From assembly GCF_041296265.1 (NCBI RefSeq), contig NC_091693.1:20956001-21020000 (forward strand): a stretch of 64,000 bases of DNA, written 5' to 3'. The translations under genes were made by a program, and so were the position numbers. This stretch comes from Equus caballus. Taxonomy: Eukaryota; Chordata; Mammalia; Perissodactyla; Equidae. Below the pieces are notes generated by a model. That model was not told the origin of the DNA, ran no database searches, and saw only the letters and a list, made by a program, of their open reading frames with translations. Positions 52,401 through 64,000 of this stretch are shown here, in pieces; position 1 is the stretch's first letter; every line of letters begins with the position of its first letter.

Positions 52401-52749
52401 GAGGACGGGATGCCGACCCCTGGGATGCTTGTCAGAAGGGTGGATAGCGTGTGACATCTTTCTATCAGGACACAGGTTCTAGGGCAGAGTTGGGGCCTCC
52501 TGACCGTCCCCAACTGGAGGCGGGGGCAGGGAGATGGTCGAATCCCGGTCTGGGGGTGGGGAGTGGGCAGGCAAAAGGTCGGACCAGTGTCCAAAGTGAG
52601 GATCCTGGCCTGAAGGCCTCTGGGATACAGGTGTTGGGAAATCACAGACGTGACGGTCACCACCCCCAGAGAGACCCTCAACCCTCACACAGCACCGCAA
52701 CAAAGAGCGGGCGCCCTCGGACCGACCCGCCGCGGGAGGAAATGCTCAC
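49484..52749. other. Second copy of the CTU1 first intron
   Basis: Near-identical to 10,357-13,626. No gene of its own. The offset is about 39,123-39,127 bases, with small indels only (for example the G-run at about 52,099). Confidence 0.75.
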
Positions 52750-53043
52750 CTGGGTAGAAGGCGACGCTGGGACGTCCACGCTGCTTAACCCGCGGAAGCC
52801 TGGGACGGAAGTGGCTCCGAAGACTACGACTCCCACAAGGCCTTTGGGGCTGTCTTGCCTACGGCTCCCAGAACCCCATGCAACAGCTCCGCCTGAGGCC
52901 CTTGTGACTCCTGGGCCAGCGTGGCCTACAACTCCCCGCAAGCCTTGCGGCCCCCTCTCGCACTCTGCCTACCACTCCCAAGATGCATTGCTCCGTTTCC
53001 CTTCTGCGCCTGCGCAGGCAGAGACGCGGCGGAGCGGAGTGTG
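52750..53043 (-). promoter_or_regulatory. Second copy of the CTU1 noncoding exon 1 and CpG promoter
   Basis: All parts seen in copy 1 are kept: the minus-strand donor CTACCCAG|GTGAGC at 52,750, four CTACnnCTCCC elements at 52,824, 52,859, 52,926 and 52,969, the following AAGATGCATTGC, and the palindromic 'tgcgcctgcgcagg'. It is therefore likely to be active, and would drive a transcript antisense to SIGLEC D. Confidence 0.65.
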
Positions 53044-54201
53044 GTTTCTTCGCTGTGGCAGCCTGCTGGCCCTATGTGGGCTGTGTTCAGATTATCTGCT
53101 TTTGTGCGATTGTTATAGGCTTTTAAAGGGTTTATAGAGCATATAATGTGGTCGGGTAGCGGGTGGGAATTGAAGGTGGGGGTGGAGGTGTTGATGGCGT
53201 CTGTAAAAGCGGCAGTTAGCGCGTGCGCAGGGCAGGGAGTCCTGAGGTGGGAGTTGGGCGTGTTTGTGCACGTGAGCGTGTCAAATGAGAGGGAGCAGTG
53301 TGTGAGCTGAGGTCTCTGTGCTGTTAGTGTGCTGTATGCTGAGGTCAGCTGTTAGTGATTTTGGAAGAGTCTCCTTGTGCCAGGCTGCCCGTGTGTTAGG
53401 TTCTGGTGACACAAGTGAAGTCATTGTCCTCTGAGCCCCTGCCTGGTGGGGGTGACAGAGACACAGTCAATATGGGGTGAGAAAACTTGACGTGGAGTTT
53501 TAGGAATTCCAGGAGTTCGATCTCAATCCCTTGCCAACCAGGGCATCAGGAAAAGAAATTCAACCAGGGGTGACTATGTGCGAACTTAACCACTCAGCCA
53601 TGGAGCGGGCCCCCCATGATCCCTGTTCTTAATCTTACTAATGTGTTCAAATGTTTCTGTTTGTTGCATCGGAGCATTTTCCTGCCATAACTTTTTGCAT
53701 CCTGCCAGGAGTAGAAGTCCACACACTGCATTTTTGGTTGTTGTTTCCTATATCTTATTATGTCTGGAACAGCCCCCTCCCTTTTTTTCATGACATTGAT
53801 TTTCTTTTTTATGTGGAAGAGAATGGGCCAGCAATATTACAGAATGTCTGACATTCTGTCTTTGTCTAACTGTTTCTTTCACAGTCCTATATCCCTCGGC
53901 TGGCCCTAATTTCCATTCCTATGGTTATCGTCCTAGTTCTGGCTACCTTCTCTCTCCCGTGGCTTCTCACACTTGCTTCCTCCCAGGGTTCCCCAGCTTC
54001 ATCCTCATTTCCTGTCACCTCTTCACCATGCTTGCCCTGCAAATAAGGACAGATACTTATTGCTTATTCCTGACTGTAGCAGCAGCCTTCTAAGGTGGCC
54101 CCCAATGATCCCCACACCCTAGAATTCACGTCCTTGTGTAATCTCCTCCGTGTGAGTGTGTGCCGGACCTAGTGACTTGCTTTTGTTTCTGGTGGGGAAT
54201 A

Positions 54202-54431
54202 TTGTCGCTGAGCTAACATCTGTTGCCAATCTTCCTCTTTTTGCTTGAGGAAGATCGTCCCTGAGCTAACATCTGTGCCAATCTTCCTCTATTTTGTATG
54301 TGGGATGCCACCACAGCATGGCTTGATGAGTGGTGTGTAGGTCTGCACCTGGGATCTGAACTCATGAACCCCTGAACTCTGCTGAAGCGGAGGGCGCGAA
54401 CTTAACCACTATGCCACAGGGCTGCCCCACC
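54202..54431 (-). mobile_element. Equine ERE-type SINE, second copy
   Basis: Same element and same insertion point as 15,081-15,310, indistinguishable by eye. Confidence 0.9.
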
Positions 54432-55075
54432 CCCACCCCAGTGGCTTGCTTCTAATGAACAGAATAAAATAAAGGTGATAAATCTTACTTCCAAGATTAC
54501 GTTACAAAAGTCTGTGACTTTTGCCTTGTTCTTTCTCTTGTTCTCTCTCTCTTTCTCACTTTGATGAAGGCAGATGTCACGTCATGAGCTGCCCTGTAAA
54601 GAGGGCCATCTTCTGAGAAACTGAGAGTGGCCGTCATCCAACAGCCGGTGAGGAACCAGTAGTTATTTCAACTACAGCCTCCGCTGACATCTAGATTACA
54701 ACCTGTGAGAGACCCTAAGCCACGGGACCCAGCTAAGCTGCACTCCACATCCACTGCATACTTCTCACTGAAGAGGGAACTCTCCTGTTTCAGTCCCAGA
54801 TACGCCATTCTGCTGGACGTCATTGGCTTTTGCAAACTTGGTACCGATAAGAAAGAATCTTTCCTCTCTGGGGCTGCAGAGACCCTCTGACCCCCAAAGC
54901 CTAAAATGTTTGCCATGTGGCTCTTTGCAGAAAAAGTTGGCCAATCCTCGCTTTAGAGTCAGGCACTTCTCTCTGAGCCTCAGTTCTTCAGCTCTTAAGT
55001 AGGAATTATAGTAGTACCGCCTCATATGTGACGTATAACAACGTTATGAGAATTAGATGAAAACAAGCATTCCTG

Positions 55076-61181
<6,106 letters not shown>

Positions 61182-61633
61182 GTGAGTGACTTGGACGTCT
61201 CCCCATCCAGCATCCTGCCTGGACACGTCCTCCAGGATGGCCCCCTGATTGCCCCACTCAGCATGGGCAAGGTTGCTCTCGTCTCCTCCTCCTCCTCTTC
61301 CCCCAAGTCCGATCTCCATCTTGCTGACAGCATGACAGCCTTCTCCTCTTTCCTTCGGGCCAGGCACGGTGGAGTCACCTTCTCTCTATCCTCCCTTTCA
61401 TCTGCTACAGCCAAAAATTCAGCATGTCTTGTCCATTTTTCCTCCTAAGATCAGCTAACATCAGTTTCCCTCTCTCCATATTGACCCCCATCATCGCTGA
61501 GGCTTCAGGATTTCTTTCCTGGACCCTTCATCTCTCTGCCTCTCATCTCCCTTGCCCTACACAGAGTGATCCTCTGAAAGCCATCATGGTCCAGTTCCTC
61601 TGCATTTGAACATCTGTTTGTCCCCATCTTCCA

Positions 61634-61861
61634 GAGCAGAGGCCAGCAGAGTTTTCTGTCAAGGGCCAGAGAGTAAATACTTTTGCCTTTGTGGGCCTTA
61701 CAGTCTCTGTTGCAGCCACTCAACTCTGCTTTGCAGCATGAAAGCAGCCAGAGACCATATGTAAATGGGTGATCATGGTTGTGTTCCAATAAAGCTTTAT
61801 TTACAAACACAGACAATGGGCCGGATTTTACCCACAGGCTGTAGTTGGCCAACCCCTGACC
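61634..61861 (-). mobile_element. MER5A, hAT-Charlie DNA transposon fossil
   Basis: Starts 'agaggccagcagagttttct' and ends 'ttggccaacccctg'. Same site as 22,640-22,873 in A; roughly 85% identical by eye, against near identity in the upstream exons. Confidence 0.85.
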
Positions 61862-62541
61862 TAGAAAATCAAACTCAAACTGCTCAGCCTGCAGCCCTGC
61901 ACATTGCGGCTTCTTAGCACTTACCTCTCCAGAAGGGCCGGGGTCAGGGTGAGGAGAGTGAGGCACTTGCTTCAGAGGCAAAACTTAAAGTCATGCCAAA
62001 AATTTTATTAATCAATAGAAGTAGTGTTCTAAGGCACTATTTTTTAAAAATCAAAGTTAATTAAAAAATTCATGATGAGCAAAATATCAAAAATTAAACA
62101 ATGGTAGGATCAGTAGACTGAAGTTAGTTAATAATTATTTAAGATCATAATTTTGTCGAGAGAAATTGTCGTACGGGGTGGCATTCTTAAAATAATGTTT
62201 TAATATGCACACTTTTCAGGTTTCCAATAATATTTCAATTATTTTAATATTCCAGAAAAAATTGACGATTAAAAATACATAAAAACATATATATATATAT
62301 AAGAGCACACATATTTTCTTCTGCCTCAGGCTCCATTTGGGTCAGAGGGGCACTCTTACTAACACTGGGTTATTTACATTTTTGACTCTGTGAGTTTTTT
62401 GCATACATTTGATTTGAAAATCTTTCATTAAAATATTACTTGTCTCTATTACTGAGGTTTTTGGCTCACCTTGTAATTTAGCATTTTGGGTGAGTGCCTT
62501 CCCCATGTCACCCCGATCCTGACCCCGCTGTCCTGTCCACT

Positions 62542-62563
62542 CCCCCCCCCCCCCCCCCCCCCC
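62542..62563 (+). repeat. C22 homopolymer
   Basis: Twenty-two C in a row, then gcctcacac. The paralogous site in A (about 23,700) is a mixed cctcctgcc sequence. The run could form an i-motif, with a G-quadruplex on the other strand, or be an assembly artefact. Confidence 0.8.
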
Positions 62564-63054
62564 GCCTCACACTCTGCTCCATCCGCACTGGGCTTTTCAT
62601 CATCGTCAGCCAAAACAAGCTTACTTTTGCCTCTGGGTCTTTGCATGGGCTGTTCCTCCCTCCTCTAATGCTCTTCCCTCCCTATTTGGCTGGAGAGCAA
62701 CCACCAATGGGGCTGCCAGCGAGGTTGGTGGACTTTGAAAAGTGTGATACTTGTAGTAAAATAAGGAAGGGCCTTCGTTTAGAGAAGCCACGCACCTGGG
62801 TCACCTACTGCTGCAGAGTCCAGAGAGGTGAGGACTGAAGATGGCCATTTGGATTTCACTAGCAGAGGTCACTGGTGTGCTGGATAATAGCAGTGTGGGG
62901 AAGTGGTTGTGTGTGTGTGAATTTTAATTTCAACAATCAAGAGAGACTCGGAGGAGCACAAACATTAACAATTCTGCTGAAGCGTTCTCTTTTCAAGGGG
63001 AGCAGCAGAAAAGGATGCTCTCCAGGCAGCACCTGTCACTCTCCCCTGTGTGAG

Positions 63055-63530
63055 TCTGTATTAGCTTCTTGTTGCTGTTGTAATAAATTACCTCCAATTT
63101 TATGGCTTCCAGAAACATAAATTTATCATCTTACAGTTCTGGAGGTCACAAGTCCGAAATGGGCTTCACTGGGCTGAAATGAAGGCGTTGGCAGGCAGGG
63201 CTGAGTTCCTTCTGGAGGCTCCAGGGGAAAATGCATTTTCTTGCCTTTTCCAGCCTCTAGAGGGCGCCTGCATTCCATGGTTCATGGCTCCTTCCTGCAT
63301 CTTCAAGGCCAGAAGCATAGTATCTTCAAATCTCTGTCTGCCTCCTTCTTTCACTGGTCAAGCTCCTTATGATTACATGGGGCCCACCCAAACAATCCAG
63401 GAGAATCTCTCTGTCTCAGTATTCTTAATTTAACTCCATCTGCAAAGTCTCTTTTGCCATGTAAGGTAACACAGTCACAGATTCCAGGGGACTAGGATGA
63501 GGACGTCTTTGGAGGGCTGTTATTCTGCCT
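63055..63530 (-). mobile_element. Fossil solo LTR, MaLR/ERVL type (MLT-like)
   Basis: Paralogue of the LTR at 24,218-24,690, in the same relative position. Old, with no internal region. The sequence then continues as the SIGLEC B intron, paralogous to about 24,700-25,150, up to the window end. Confidence 0.55.
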
Positions 63531-64000
63531 ACCACAGGGACATAGTTTCTTTGACTTACTTGTCCTCCCATCAAACTATGAGCTTTCCAAGGGCAGGTGC
63601 CATGCCTGAATCAAGGCCCCATAATCCTCTCTCACCCAGTGCCTGTCTATCATATCATAATTCACAATTAGATATTTATTTGTTTAACTCATTTTTTTTT
63701 TTTTGCCTCCCTTTAATAAAGAGTAAGCTGCAAGAGGTCAGGGTCTGCGTTGGCTGTGTCCATCACCGTATATCCAGCACCCAGCTCAGGTCCTCACACA
63801 CAGGGGGCCTCAGGCTTTGGGATCAGAAAGAACTGGATTGGACCCTGGTTTCATCAGGAACTCTGAGCATGGTGCTTATTTGGTTCAACCTTAGTTTTCA
63901 TATCTATAAAATGGAGGCAAAAATAATATCTTTCTTATGAGGTTGTTGTGGGAAGTTCATGAGAGTATCAAGCACCAGATAAGGTGCTCGCTAAGTATTA

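Overview
This window is mammalian nuclear DNA, almost certainly from a horse or another perissodactyl. The tRNA-derived SINEs at 1.65, 15.1, 25.2 and 54.2 kb have the layout of equine ERE elements. Exons are short, separated by long introns, and joined by GT/AG signals. The content matches the mammalian CTU1 / CD33-related SIGLEC neighbourhood (human 19q13.4). Everything here was read by eye; percent identities are estimates.

Layout: 1-6.5 kb is gene-free, with old L2/MIR-like repeats and two minisatellites. CTU1 (cytosolic tRNA 2-thiolation enzyme) lies on the minus strand, with coding exons at 10,319-9,812 and 7,176-6,641, a noncoding first exon ending at 13,627 and a CpG-rich promoter near 13.65-13.9 kb. 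SIGLEC 'A' (18,653-22,181, plus a dead ITIM exon at 25,567-25,754), two decayed SIGLEC units (about 31.2-32.3 kb, and 'C' at 34,762-36,600) and SIGLEC 'D' (40,980-47,111, SIGLEC14-like) follow on the plus strand. At 47,897 the sequence restarts inside a LINE-1 and repeats the series: a truncated CTU1 copy (49,446-48,939), its promoter near 52.8-53.0 kb, and SIGLEC 'B' (57,803 to beyond the window end).

The simplest reading is a direct tandem duplication of about 39.15 kb (8,743-47,896), of which the window holds all of copy 1 and the first 16.1 kb of copy 2. Identity between copies is very uneven: nearly identical from the CTU1 exon 1 donor to the first C2-set exon of the SIGLEC, but roughly 85-92% on either side. 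This points to later gene conversion.

The most interesting biology is the A/B pair. They share almost the same sialic-acid-binding V-set and first C2-set domain, but their signalling ends differ. A has a lysine in the middle of its membrane segment, an in-frame stop that removes the ITIM tail, and a downstream ITIM exon that is out of frame. B has a neutral membrane segment and an open cytoplasmic exon leading towards an ITIM exon beyond the window. D independently has an arginine in its membrane segment and no ITIM, as in human Siglec-14, but carries a one-base frameshift. The locus therefore looks like paired activating and inhibitory lectin receptors kept alike at the ligand-binding end, similar in plan to human SIGLEC5/14 and SIGLEC11/16 but built separately.
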